Shown: piece after piece, positions 27,516 to 36,354 of the stretch
Numbering within the stretch: the stretch's first letter is position 1
Layout: the number at the start of each line of letters is the position of its first letter
Assembly: GCA_944319885.1 (NCBI GenBank)
Contig: CALUFC010000005.1
Span: forward strand, 33,625 to 97,624
Reading direction: 5' to 3'
From: an uncultured Coriobacteriaceae bacterium
Lineage (GTDB): Bacteria > Actinomycetota > Coriobacteriia > Coriobacteriales > Coriobacteriaceae
Length of the DNA: 64,000 nt
Made by a program: the position numbers and the translations under genes
Notes under the pieces: generated by a model
Seen by the model: only the letters and a program-made list of their open reading frames with translations
What the model was told of the DNA's origin: nothing
The model's database searches: none

Positions 27516-27732
27516 GGCGGTGTCCTTTCGTTCGCAGCGTCTCGCTGGCGTCGCGGCCGATGCCATCTCAGCGCCATGATATCCCGTTGGGCGAATCGGG
27601 CAAAGCCCGAAGGCATTGAAGCTCCTCCAGAAAGACACAGACCTTAGCTGCGAGCTAATGAAATGCCGGGCCGCTTCCCAGACAATGGGGCTGCCCCGCG
27701 GCGGGGCGGTTTTCGAGGAGAAGGAGAAAGCA

Positions 27733-28473
27733 ATGGCTGATACGGAACAGAGCATCCCGCGCTCTGCGGCATCGATCACGGCGTTGGTGCTCGGCATCAT
27801 CGCGCTCGTCATGTCGTGGATGCCCATCATCAACAATTTCGCGTTCATCTTCGGCGCGCTCGGCCTTATCTTCGGCATCGTGGGGCTGATTGGAGTCATG
27901 CGCGGCAAGAAGGCGGGCAAGGGTATCGCCATCGCCGCGCTCATCGTCAACGTGCTCTCGCTTGCAATCGTGCTCGGCACCCAGAGCATGTACAGTGCCG
28001 CGATCGATGACGCGGTCAACGGCCCGGCGGCGACGAGCGCCGCGCCGAGCGAGCAGGATGACAGCGCCGACGAGCCGTCAGGGGAGGAGCCTCAGGGCGA
28101 AGCGCGCTACACCGACCTTGCTGTCGGCACGAGCGTGGAGCTGGAAAACGGACTGGCCGTAACGGTGGATTCGGTTGAAACCGGACTTGCCAATTATGAT
28201 GGATCCGTTGTCGTGGGCGTGCATGTGACCTACACGAACAATGGAGACGATACCGCGAACTACAACCCGTATGACTGGAAGGGCGAGGACGCCCAGGGCG
28301 CCCAGGAGTACACGACGTTCTACAGCGAGGGGGCGGATGAGCTGAGCTCTGGCACGCTCGCTGCAGGCGGTTCGGTGTCGGGGAACGTCTATTTCGAGGA
28401 CGGCACCGTAAAGGCGCTGTACTTTGCTTCGATGGTGGCAGACGAGCCGACGGCAAGCTGGACGCTTTCCTAG
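27733..28473 (+). CDS. DUF4190/DUF4352 membrane protein
   Basis: A 246-residue protein. Two N-terminal transmembrane helices (residues about 15-60) form a small DUF4190-type module (SITALVLGIIALVMSWMPII and LGLIFGIVGLIGVMRGKKAG), then a third hydrophobic stretch (IAIAALIVNVLSLAIVLGT). After an acidic linker, residues about 125-246 form an extracellular beta-sandwich of the DUF4352 type (VELENGLAVTVDSVETG, VHVTYTNNGDD, GGSVSGNVYFEDG). Such proteins are typically surface or sporulation-type proteins without known reaction. GAAGGAGAAAGC precedes the ATG at 27733. Confidence 0.85.
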   Translation: MADTEQSIPRSAASITALVLGIIALVMSWMPIINNFAFIFGALGLIFGIVGLIGVMRGKKAGKGIAIAALIVNVLSLAIVLGTQSMYSAAIDDAVNGPAATSAAPSEQDDSADEPSGEEPQGEARYTDLAVGTSVELENGLAVTVDSVETGLANYDGSVVVGVHVTYTNNGDDTANYNPYDWKGEDAQGAQEYTTFYSEGADELSSGTLAAGGSVSGNVYFEDGTVKALYFASMVADEPTASWTLS

Positions 28474-28638
28474 GAGCATCTTGTGCCGAGGAGGCGGCAA
28501 GGCTTCGGACACCCCCATAGCGAGGATCGAGAACGCGACCGGGTGCGAGAGACGCGCGCCCGGTCGCGCGTGCGCAGACGGCGTCGATGGGATACAGTGA
28601 AAACGGGAGATGAAGGCGGGTCTTCGGGGGTGCATCAG

Positions 28639-29118
28639 ATGACAGCGTGGAAGATGGATGCAGACGCGGGCGCAGGTGATACCGACGTGCGCAATCCCGC
28701 CGAGCCCCTCACCGACGAGCTTCTCGACGAGCTGCTCTCATCGCCAAGTCCGGCGGCATTTACCGCCGCGCATGGCATCACCCATCGCGCACTCGCGCCG
28801 TATCTCAACGAGCTGCTCGCGGCAAAGGGACTCAAGCGCTCCGAAGTGGTCCGTGCCGCCGGCATCAACGAGACGTTCGGCTACCAGATCTTCAAGGGGC
28901 AGCGCAACCCTTCGCGCGACAAGGTGCTGCAGCTCGCCTTCGCCATGCGATGCGATCTCATTGAGACGAATCGCCTGCTCCAAGCGTCTGGTGTGAACGA
29001 GCTGTATTGCAAGGACCGTCGCGATGCCATCATCTTGTTTTGCATCGACCGTGGTCGGTCGCTGCAGGAAACCGACGAGGAGCTCTATCGCTTTGGGGAG
29101 GCGACGCTCGGCTCGTGA
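28639..29118 (+). CDS. XRE-family helix-turn-helix regulator
   Basis: A 159-residue regulator. Residues about 55-115 are an XRE-type HTH: LNELLAAKGLKRSEVVRAAG, then NETFGYQIFKGQRNPSRDKVL as the recognition segment. A short helical C-terminus follows (LLQASGVNELYCKDRRDAII). The start is set at 28639; a GTG nine bases upstream is possible. It overlaps the kinase start (TGATG), so they are expressed together and may act as a regulator-kinase pair. Confidence 0.85.
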   Translation: MTAWKMDADAGAGDTDVRNPAEPLTDELLDELLSSPSPAAFTAAHGITHRALAPYLNELLAAKGLKRSEVVRAAGINETFGYQIFKGQRNPSRDKVLQLAFAMRCDLIETNRLLQASGVNELYCKDRRDAIILFCIDRGRSLQETDEELYRFGEATLGS

Positions 29119-30422
29119 TGTCCGGGCACTTTGATACCATGGGTGCCATGGACGTGCATGAAGATACAACCGATGACCTCAAAGAGTACCTCGATGCGGT
29201 GGCGCGCTCGGATGGCTATGCGCCCGTTCGGAAACTCTCGGCGAGCGAGGGTGAGGTAACCGAACTTGTTCGCTTCAAGGGCGAGGGCGGTTGCTCGCTC
29301 GGTCCGTTTGTGCGCAAGGTGATCGATGTCGAGCACGCCACGGGCTCGGTCTATGAAGATCTCTACCGCGCTCAGCGTGCCGGGCGGCGCTTCGTGCACA
29401 TCCCACGTGTTCTTGAGTGCTTCAAGACCGGGCGCAGCCTGGTTGTTGTGAGCGAATATATCGAGGGCGATACGCTCGATGCGCTTGTTGCGCGGCGCCT
29501 GTCCTATGCTGCGCCGGACCATATCGATCGCGCCGGATATGACGTGGCTCGCGAGGTCTTTCCCCAGATATGCGACGCCGTGATCGAGCTGCACGAGTCA
29601 TTTGACCCTCCGGTGATCCATCGCGATCTCAAGCCGCAGAACGTTGTGATTGCGCATGCGGGCGTCTTTCTCATCGACTTCGGGATCGCGCGCCGGTATC
29701 GCGCTGATGCGGCGCGCGATACGGTTCGCCTCGGCACGCGCGCTTACGCCCCTCCCGAGCAGTACGGCTTTGGGCAGACGGGTGTTGCGAGCGATGTGTT
29801 CGCGCTCGGCGGCATGCTCGCCTTCTGCCTGACAGGCGCCGAGCCCGCAGAGGGAGCGGGGAGTTTGACGCTGCCCCCGTACCTCGATGCGCGCCTTGCG
29901 ACGGTGGTGCGCACGGCCATGGCGTTCGACCCCGATGCCCGTTTCTCCTCGGTTCGCGAACTCAAGCAGGCGTTTCTCGACGCCGCCGGGGTCACGCCGG
30001 GCGAGGATGATGAGGGTTCGGCGCTTCCCAGGACGCCGGATGCCCCAGGAGCGACCGATCTGCCCCCTGCACCCGCTCCGCCGCCTCGGCGTGCTCGCAC
30101 CGATCGGGGCGCGCTCGTGCAAAACGTTGCGATCGGTTTAGTTGCGCTGCTGTTCTTGGCTGCATGCGCGCAGGATATCGCCTCGCCCGGGGAGGCTCTT
30201 ACGGGCAAGCCGCCCTGGTACATCGTGGCGCTCGATGCCGGCATCGTTTTGCCGACCATCTGGGGATGCTTGTACTGCGCGCTCGATAAGCGCATCCTGT
30301 ACCGGCATGTCCCGCGCTTGGCCGGCAGGACCTGGCGAAGCGACCTCATCGCGCTTGGCAGCTACCTCGCCATCGCCTTCTTGCTGCTGCTTGTCGCATC
30401 GGTTGCAACCGGTCTTTCGTAG
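29118..30422 (+). CDS. membrane-anchored Hanks-type serine/threonine protein kinase
   Basis: A 434-residue kinase. The cytoplasmic kinase domain has an invariant-type Lys (FVRKVID, Lys67), catalytic loop HRDLKPQN (168-175), DFG (187-189) and the activation-segment APPEQYG. The glycine-rich loop is unusual (FKGEGG). A Pro/Asp-rich linker (about 295-345) leads to two C-terminal transmembrane helices (ALVQNVAIGLVALLFLAA and LIALGSYLAIAFLLLLVA). There are no PASTA repeats, unlike PknB. Coupled to the XRE gene upstream. Confidence 0.9.
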   Translation: MSGHFDTMGAMDVHEDTTDDLKEYLDAVARSDGYAPVRKLSASEGEVTELVRFKGEGGCSLGPFVRKVIDVEHATGSVYEDLYRAQRAGRRFVHIPRVLECFKTGRSLVVVSEYIEGDTLDALVARRLSYAAPDHIDRAGYDVAREVFPQICDAVIELHESFDPPVIHRDLKPQNVVIAHAGVFLIDFGIARRYRADAARDTVRLGTRAYAPPEQYGFGQTGVASDVFALGGMLAFCLTGAEPAEGAGSLTLPPYLDARLATVVRTAMAFDPDARFSSVRELKQAFLDAAGVTPGEDDEGSALPRTPDAPGATDLPPAPAPPPRRARTDRGALVQNVAIGLVALLFLAACAQDIASPGEALTGKPPWYIVALDAGIVLPTIWGCLYCALDKRILYRHVPRLAGRTWRSDLIALGSYLAIAFLLLLVASVATGLS

Positions 30423-30568
30423 TCGAGCTCGCCGCGTTGCGCGTTTCGAGTTGGAGCTCTGCGCGGGATTGACGGTGCGTCATTTCGATGTAATTCGCCA
30501 ACGGCCTGCGTTCGGGGAGCACAATATAGCGTTATTGAATCGAACAGAGAGGTTCAAGGAGGCAACGC

Positions 30569-31570
30569 GTGCACATGGATCGAGCCCCGCGGGCACCCTA
30601 CGCCGACGTCAAGCGAATCGGCATTCCTCGTGCGCTGCTGTATTACCGATACGGTATTGCATGGCAGGCGTTTTTCGAGCATCTCGGCCTCGAGGTCGTG
30701 CTCGATGCGCCCTCAGACCGCTTGACGCTGGAAACGGGCGACCATCTCTCGGTCGACGAGTGCTGCCTGGCATCGAAATTGTTTCTCGGGCATGTGCTGG
30801 CATTGGTCGAGCGCGGCGTCGATGCGGTGTTCGTGCCGAGCATCATGGGGTACGGGCGCTTCGAGACGTTCTGCACCAAGTTTCAGGCGCTTCCCGATCT
30901 CACGGTAAACGCGTTCGCGGTCGCGGGGAAGCGAGTCCGCGTTGTCTCCGTTCGCATCGACGAGCGGGGTGACGAGTCGGAGGAACAGGCGTTCATCGGG
31001 CTCGGCCAGCGTTTCGGAGCCTCGCGCAAGGAGGCGAAGCGTGCGTGGCGGGCGGCGGTTGCGGCGCAGCGCGCATACGACGGCGCGATGGCGCACGAGC
31101 AGGAGGCGCTGGTCAAGAGCATCGCCAAGTTGCCGGAAGCCGACCGTCCGCTCACCATCCTCGTTGCCGCGCATCCGTATGTGAGCCACGACCCCTTCGT
31201 AGGCGGCGTTGTGGAGGATGCCCTGCGCGAGCAGGGGGCGTGCGTGCTCTTCGCCGATGAGACCGATCGCGCGCGCTCGCTCAAGCGCAGCTACGATTTC
31301 TCTCATTCCATTCCGTGGATGGTGAATCGCGAGCTCATCGGATCCATCCTTGCGCTGCACGAGGTCATCGATGGCATCGTGCTCATGAGCGCCTATCCGT
31401 GCGGGCCGGACTCGATGTGCGACGACGCCATCGAACGCTGCATCAAGGGCAAGCCCATCCTCACCCTCACCGTCGATGCGCAGGCGGGTACCGCCGGTGT
31501 CGAAACGCGCGTGGAGAGCTTCGTCGACATCCTTTCATATCAGAAGAAGGGCGGGTATCTGAATGCGTAG
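30569..31570 (+). CDS. DUF2229-type acyl-CoA dehydratase activase-related protein
   Basis: A 333-residue protein of the DUF2229 family, which accompanies or is fused to 2-hydroxyacyl-CoA dehydratase activases. It shows VKRIGIPRALLYYRYG at the start, DECCLASKLFLGHVL (Cys residues that could bind a cluster), VPSIMGYGRFETFC, and YPCGPDSMCDDAI near residue 275. The start is GTG at 30569, six bases after AGGAGG. It overlaps the next gene by eight bases, beginning a three-gene operon whose two other members are HgdB-like and HgdC-like. Confidence 0.85.
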   Translation: MHMDRAPRAPYADVKRIGIPRALLYYRYGIAWQAFFEHLGLEVVLDAPSDRLTLETGDHLSVDECCLASKLFLGHVLALVERGVDAVFVPSIMGYGRFETFCTKFQALPDLTVNAFAVAGKRVRVVSVRIDERGDESEEQAFIGLGQRFGASRKEAKRAWRAAVAAQRAYDGAMAHEQEALVKSIAKLPEADRPLTILVAAHPYVSHDPFVGGVVEDALREQGACVLFADETDRARSLKRSYDFSHSIPWMVNRELIGSILALHEVIDGIVLMSAYPCGPDSMCDDAIERCIKGKPILTLTVDAQAGTAGVETRVESFVDILSYQKKGGYLNA

Positions 31571-32777
31571 CTTCCAGTCAACACCTGAGCAGGGCGTCGG
31601 CGAGCCGCGCGCGAAGGAGCAGACAGAGGAGCGCGGCCGGATCGTGATGAAGTCAGGGTCGCCGCGTCCGCTGTTCTTCACGGGCAAGCGGCCTCGGCGC
31701 GACCGCCATTCGCGGCGCAAGGTCTCGTTCTTCCATTTCCGCTCCTATGAGCCTGCGTTCAAATACTTCACCGAGCAGGTGCTCGACGCCGATTTCGTCC
31801 CCACGCCCACCCCGACGCGCGCCACCATCAAGCGCGGCGAGGAGATGAGCGCCGATTACGTGTGCACGCCCTTCAAGCACATCATCGGCGATTATGCGGC
31901 TGCCCTCGACCAGGGCGCCGACGTGCTCGTGCAGGTTACCGGGTTCTGCCGTCTCAACTACTACGGCGAGCTGCAGGAGATGATTCTGCGCGAAGCGGGA
32001 TACGATGGGTTCCAGATGCTGAACTTCAGCTATGTTCCTTCGGGCAAGATTCGCGACTATATCGCGTACTGCAAGAAGATCGTGAACCCCAACCTGTCCG
32101 TTGCGCATGGCATCAAGAATCTGTTGGGTGCTTACCGCATGGTCGAGCATATCGATGCCGTTCGTGATCGCTATCTCGCTAACGCCGGCTTCGAGGTCGA
32201 GCATGGATCGTTTGCGCGGGTTCGCAAGCAGTTCTTGTCGGATATGAATGCGGCAACCACGAATGCTCAGATCGAGGAGGGATTCCGTCGGGCGATGGAT
32301 GCGTTCGACGCGCTTCCCATCGAGAAGCCCGTCGATCCGGTGCGCGTGGGCATCGTGGGCGAGTACTACACGGCGCAAGACCCCACCAGCTGCCTCAACG
32401 TCGAGCAGAAGTTGCTGGACATGGGAGTCGAGCTTTCTAACGCCATGTCGATCTCGGCGTTCAATCTGCACTATAACGCGCGCGCCGCGCAGGCGCGCGT
32501 GGCCGAATACTGCGCGTACGACATGGGGCCGACGTCGACGTTCAACATCGATGCGGCCAAGCGCTATGCCGAGGCGGGGTACGACGGCATCATCCACATC
32601 AAGTCTGCCGGGTGCACCCCGGAGATCGACGTGATGCCCGTTTTGCAGCGTCTCTCTCGCGAGGAGCACGTTCCGGTGCTGTTCCTCACCTTCGATACGC
32701 AAACAAGCGACGCCGGGCTCGATACGCGCCTCGAGGCGTTCTACGACATGATCGCGATGAGAAAGGTCCGCTCATGA
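31563..32777 (+). CDS. 2-hydroxyacyl-CoA dehydratase (HgdB)-like protein
   Basis: A 404-residue protein with the HgdB/dehydratase D-component pattern: SFFHFRSYEPAFKYFTEQVL, CTPFKHIIGDYAAALDQG, VTGFCRLNYYGELQEM, and HIKSAGCTPEID near the C-terminus, the last with cluster-ligand-type cysteines. It is translationally linked on both sides, to the DUF2229 gene and to the activator. In other anaerobes these parts occur in one giant polypeptide. The substrate is unknown, and there is no HgdA partner gene nearby. Confidence 0.82.
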   Translation: MRSFQSTPEQGVGEPRAKEQTEERGRIVMKSGSPRPLFFTGKRPRRDRHSRRKVSFFHFRSYEPAFKYFTEQVLDADFVPTPTPTRATIKRGEEMSADYVCTPFKHIIGDYAAALDQGADVLVQVTGFCRLNYYGELQEMILREAGYDGFQMLNFSYVPSGKIRDYIAYCKKIVNPNLSVAHGIKNLLGAYRMVEHIDAVRDRYLANAGFEVEHGSFARVRKQFLSDMNAATTNAQIEEGFRRAMDAFDALPIEKPVDPVRVGIVGEYYTAQDPTSCLNVEQKLLDMGVELSNAMSISAFNLHYNARAAQARVAEYCAYDMGPTSTFNIDAAKRYAEAGYDGIIHIKSAGCTPEIDVMPVLQRLSREEHVPVLFLTFDTQTSDAGLDTRLEAFYDMIAMRKVRS

Positions 32778-33751
32778 AAGCATTTCTTGGTATCGATACC
32801 GGCTCTATCTCCACCAAGGGCGTGGTGATTGATGAGGCGAGGAAGATCATCGCGCGCAGCTACCTGTGGACCGAGGGCGATCCTTCGGGTGCGGTCCGGC
32901 GCGTCGTCGACGATCTCAGGAGTCAGATCGACCTCGATAACGTCGAGGTCATGTCCATAGGAACCACGGGTTCGGCGCGGCGGCTCGTGGGGGCAATGCT
33001 TGAGGCGCAGGTGGTGAAAAACGAGATCACCGCCCATGCGGTCGGTACGACCTTTTTGCATCCGGACGTCCGGACCATCCTCGAGATCGGTGGTCAGGAT
33101 TCAAAAATCATCTGCATCGAGAACGGCATTGCGGTCGATTACGCCATGAACACCCTGTGCGCGGCGGGCACTGGCTCGTTTCTCTCGAGCCAGGCGCATC
33201 GCCTCGGCGTCGAGGTGGAGGAGTTCGGCGAGATTGCTCTCACCTCGGAAAAGCCGGCGAACATCGCTGCGCGCTGCACCGTGTTTGCCGAGAGCGATCT
33301 GGTGCATAAACTGCAGGTGGGATATGAGAAGAAGGATGTCATCGCGGGGCTTTGCCGGGCGGTCGCCACGAACTACCTGAACAACGTGGGTAAAGGCAAG
33401 AAGATCGAGAGCCCCGTTGTCTTCCAGGGAGGTGTCTCCAAGAACGTCGGCGTGGTGCGCGCATTCGAGGATGCGCTTGGCATGGAGGTGCTCGTCGACC
33501 CCGATGGCCATCTCATGGGCTGCTTCGGCGCCGCGCTGCTTGCAGCGGACGCGCCCGTCCATCGCGCTGAGCCCTTCATGTTCGATGTCGATGATTTCGA
33601 GTTCCGTACGCGCGAGGTGATATGCGGACACTGTGCGAATCATTGCGAGATCGTTTGCGTGTATCGCGATGCCGAGCTCATCGATTCCTGGGGCAACCGC
33701 TGCGACCGTGGGGCAATCCGTCCAAAAGCCAAGACGGAGACGGCTTCTTAA
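32774..33751 (+). CDS. HgdC/BadF-type dehydratase activator ATPase
   Basis: A 325-residue ASKHA-type ATPase: GIDTGSISTKG phosphate-binding loop, IGTTGSARR, IGGQDSK and a GGVSKN motif. Cys129 (LCAAGTGSF) and Cys168 (AARCTVF) match in spacing the two cysteines that bridge the [4Fe-4S] cluster between activator subunits. A Cys-rich C-terminal tail (ICGHCANHCEIVC, then NRCDRG) is not part of the minimal HgdC. ATGA overlap with the preceding gene. It would drive ATP-dependent electron transfer to the dehydratase-like protein. Confidence 0.9.
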   Translation: MKAFLGIDTGSISTKGVVIDEARKIIARSYLWTEGDPSGAVRRVVDDLRSQIDLDNVEVMSIGTTGSARRLVGAMLEAQVVKNEITAHAVGTTFLHPDVRTILEIGGQDSKIICIENGIAVDYAMNTLCAAGTGSFLSSQAHRLGVEVEEFGEIALTSEKPANIAARCTVFAESDLVHKLQVGYEKKDVIAGLCRAVATNYLNNVGKGKKIESPVVFQGGVSKNVGVVRAFEDALGMEVLVDPDGHLMGCFGAALLAADAPVHRAEPFMFDVDDFEFRTREVICGHCANHCEIVCVYRDAELIDSWGNRCDRGAIRPKAKTETAS

Positions 33752-33824
33752 GCTGTCCCAGATGCTGCGACGGGCTGATGGGGCCAGAGCGTGGCGTTGC
33801 CCTGCGTAATATGATTCAATCTTA

Positions 33825-33977
33825 GTATCATATGCGATGTGTGGAGGAATATCGTGCACAATCGGGAAGCTCCGAGATGCTTCTAGCGTTACCGCAGCTA
33901 ACAGGCTTGTAGATGTTTGGTAGGGAACGCGTTTGCTCGAGAATTTGCGAAGTAGTTCCACACATCGCATGTGATAC
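33825..33977. repeat. long palindrome E between convergent genes
   Basis: Arms at 33825-33845 and 33957-33977 match over 21 bp with one mismatch (left begins GTATCATATGCGATG). A GAAGC/GCTTC hairpin lies inside (33866-33883). It sits in the 354-bp gap 33752-34105, which otherwise contains only the terminator at 34035-34063. It is visibly richer in AT than the neighbouring genes. Confidence 0.75.
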
Positions 33978-34034
33978 AAATTCAGTAACGATTAAATAGT
34001 CCCGTAGAAGGGCTGATTGGTACTCGCAGGGTAC

Positions 34035-34063
34035 AAAAAGGAGGCTGCAAGAGCCTCCTTTTT
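34035..34063. terminator. bidirectional intrinsic terminator
   Basis: A 12-bp stem, AAAAAGGAGGCT and its complement, with a GCAAG loop and a run of T on both strands, lies between the HgdC-type operon and the lysozyme-like gene. Confidence 0.9.
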
Positions 34064-34105
34064 ACTCTGTATATATAGTTTTAGGTGCGAGCCTGAGGGA
34101 TGGTC

Positions 34106-35260
34106 CTAAATCCGGTTCATCTGGCCGGAAACCTTGTTGTACCAGTCCTGCCACGTGGGCGGGCAGTACTTCTGAGCGGCGGCGGGGGTAAGCGTCGTGC
34201 CGTACATGCGCTTGAGGTAGGCAACGTGGTAGTTGATGGCCTCGGTCCAACTGCTGAAGCCAAGCCATCCGCCACCCTTCTTGCTCATGCCCCATGCATT
34301 GTAGCTATTGGCGCAGTGCAGGCCCTTGGTGCTCTCGATGCAGGCAATCGCCGGCGACCAGCGCGGATCCACGCCGTTGTTCCAAGCGGCGACGGCAAAG
34401 GTCTCACCATGGCCGGCAAGCGGCGAGCCAGCAAGATAGTTGTTGATACGACCGGTCCACTCGCTTACGAACGCATCGTAGTCGCTGTTCCAGTCGACGG
34501 AGCCGCTACTCGGCTTGCTGCTCGTGTCGACAGTCTGATTGGGCTGATTGGCGGTGCTGTTGGGGTTCTCGCCACTCTCGCCGGTCCCCTCGGCGGGCGC
34601 CGTCGCCTCGGCGGAGTCCTCGGCCTCGAGCTCGGCAAGCGCTGCAAGCTCGGCAGCGGCCTCCTCCTCGGCCTTTGCCTGCGCAGAGGCGCGCTGGGCC
34701 TGAGCCGTCGCAAGAGCATCCTCGGCAGTCTTCTTTTCCTCTTCGATCTGTACCTTGGCCTGATCGAGTTCGGTCTGCTTCTGCTCGAGCTCCTGCTGCA
34801 TGCTGTTGAGCTCTTCGATGGCGCCGACGTTGGTCGAGGTGATCTCGTCCATGTAGACGCACGTGGTGATGAAGTCGCTCAGGCTTTCGGAGTTGAGGAC
34901 AAAGCTCGCGAGCGGATTGGAGCCCTTTTGGAACTTATAGAGCTCGCGCATGGCCTCGCCGGCCTCTTCCTGCTGCGTGGGGAGCTCGGATTCGATCTCG
35001 GCGATGCTGGCGGTGTTCTCGTCGATCTTCTGCTGCAGCTCGTCGAGGCGTGCCACGGCGTCGTTGTACGCTGCTGCGGAATCTTCGACTTGCTGTGCGG
35101 CAGAGCTGAGCTCGTCTTGCGTCTCCGCGGATACGGCGTAGGCCGCAACAGGGGAGAGCGCCGGGGTTGCCGTAAAGGCGACGGCGAGCGCGGCGCAGGT
35201 GAGCGCGCGAGCCGGCTTGGTTGCAATCACGCTGATAATCGAACGTTTTGTATCTCGCAT
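34106..35260 (-). CDS. secreted coiled-coil protein with lysozyme-like C-terminal domain
   Basis: A 384-residue exported protein. The N-terminal signal peptide (TCAALAVAFTATPALSPVAAYA) is followed by a PcsB-like coiled coil (residues about 45-200; QLEQKQTELDQAKV and neighbours), then a Ser/Asn/Gly linker. The C-terminal domain from about 265 (AAWNNGVDPRWSPAIACIES, NAWGM) looks like a lysozyme/transglycosylase-type catalytic domain. This is a cell-wall-cleaving or cell-division architecture. The GAGGA site supports the start at 35260 over 35275; a TATAAT box lies 40 bases upstream. Confidence 0.8.
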   Translation of the reverse strand: MRDTKRSIISVIATKPARALTCAALAVAFTATPALSPVAAYAVSAETQDELSSAAQQVEDSAAAYNDAVARLDELQQKIDENTASIAEIESELPTQQEEAGEAMRELYKFQKGSNPLASFVLNSESLSDFITTCVYMDEITSTNVGAIEELNSMQQELEQKQTELDQAKVQIEEEKKTAEDALATAQAQRASAQAKAEEEAAAELAALAELEAEDSAEATAPAEGTGESGENPNSTANQPNQTVDTSSKPSSGSVDWNSDYDAFVSEWTGRINNYLAGSPLAGHGETFAVAAWNNGVDPRWSPAIACIESTKGLHCANSYNAWGMSKKGGGWLGFSSWTEAINYHVAYLKRMYGTTLTPAAAQKYCPPTWQDWYNKVSGQMNRI

Positions 35261-35299
35261 AGATGTCCTCGACATTCTGCTTGCCTGAAACGCAGAACG

Positions 35300-35305
35300 A
35301 TTATA
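35300..35305 (-). promoter_or_regulatory. -10 box TATAAT for the lysozyme-like gene
   Basis: A perfect TATAAT on the minus strand 40 bases before the start at 35260, in an AT-rich stretch. The -35 (TTAGTC, 16-bp spacing) is weak. Confidence 0.5.
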
Positions 35306-35504
35306 TTACGTGATCTAAAAAGACTAACCCCCTATCCAATCCTTAAGGCTCAAGTTGAAGGTTTAGGATGGTGATTGACCTGCGCATTTAATGAGTCGTT
35401 AAGAAACGATGGAGTTTCAAGTTCATGTTTAAGGTTAATGCTTGGACCGAGAAAAACCGGCGCGATCGCAATGCCAGTGGTCTTGAGAACAGGTAGGGCC
35501 GGCT

Positions 35505-36014
35505 TTAGACGCAAATGCGCTCGTACGGATCGGAGCTCACGCCCTGCTCGAGTACGCGGCGGGCCCACTCCTTGGCCGAGAATAGCGAGTGGTCGCGGTA
35601 GTTGCCGCAGCTCTCGGGCTCGGTACCGGGGACGTCCTCCCATTCGGTGCGGTAGGCGATGTCCTCAAGCGCGGCCTTGAGCGCGCACGCGACCTCGCGG
35701 GTGTCGTGCTCGCCCCAGAGCAGGAGATGGAAGCCCGTGCGGCAGCCGAACGGCGAGCAGTCGATGTAGCCCTCGAGGCGGGGTCGCAGGTAGGTGGCGA
35801 GCATGTGCTCGAGCGTATGCAGGCCGCCGGTCTCGATGGTGGTCTCGTTGGGCTGCGCGAGACGGATATCGTAGTTGGAGATCACATCGCCGGCGGGCCC
35901 GTGCTCGCACCCGATAAGACGCACGTAGGGTGCGATGACTTTGGTGTGGTCGAGCTGGAAGCTCTCGACTTCGGCGCGTTCGGGGCGAGCGGATGCGAGG
36001 CGGGGGCTGGACAT
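35505..36014 (-). CDS. luxS: S-ribosylhomocysteine lyase
   Basis: A 169-residue LuxS, which cleaves S-ribosylhomocysteine to homocysteine and the AI-2 precursor DPD. It has metal ligands HTLEH (66-70) and the later Cys136 (ESCGNY), plus the catalytic Cys91 in FGCRTGFH. The start [19 protein letters not shown] follows AAAGGAG; a much longer frame upstream is not coding. It is convergent to none of its neighbours and has no partner gene here. Confidence 0.97.
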   Translation of the reverse strand: MSSPRLASARPERAEVESFQLDHTKVIAPYVRLIGCEHGPAGDVISNYDIRLAQPNETTIETGGLHTLEHMLATYLRPRLEGYIDCSPFGCRTGFHLLLWGEHDTREVACALKAALEDIAYRTEWEDVPGTEPESCGNYRDHSLFSAKEWARRVLEQGVSSDPYERICV

Positions 36015-36145
36015 GAGGGCTCCTTTCACGTTATGGGTCTCAGGCGTGCTGCCGCGCGCGACGGGGCTTCGGTGGCAGCCGGTGTTTTGCGCACGAGCCC
36101 CATGGGCTCGAGAGCCTATGCTAGCATACGGATACATATAACAAT

Positions 36146-36310
36146 TTGGCCTCGATGGTGGTGCGGAGACGCACGGGCGCCAAGCGCCCAGGGGAATGGG
36201 GTTCGAGTCCCCAGCTATGCCAGTAACCGTGGTTCGCAGGATCGCTGTGAGCGCGTCGCAGATCGGACGGCGCGCGCGACCGAAGACGCGATGAGCCGGG
36301 TCGCCTCCCA
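36146..36310 (+). ncRNA. probable cobalamin riboswitch
   Basis: The core GGGGAATGGGGTTCGAGTCC followed by CCAGCTATGCCAGTAACCGT matches the conserved cobalamin-aptamer block GGGAA..GGTG..AATCC..AGCTGTGCCCGCAACTGTG at most positions. A GGTGGTGCGG block lies upstream (about 36157) and a GCCGGGTCGCC closing strand downstream (36294-36304). A GCGCCT/AGGCGC hairpin (36317-36328) lies between it and the ribosome site at about 36340. Its place before the transcobalamin-like genes supports the call. The boundaries are approximate, and the aptamer departs from consensus at several positions. Confidence 0.7.
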
Positions 36311-36354
36311 TCGCAAGCGCCTGAGGCGCGGGCCCTGGAGAGAGGGGACCCATC

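Noticed and set aside
36190..36222. tRNA T-arm (GGTTCGAGTCC)
   Set aside because: No matching acceptor, D or anticodon arm upstream. The surrounding blocks fit a cobalamin aptamer better.
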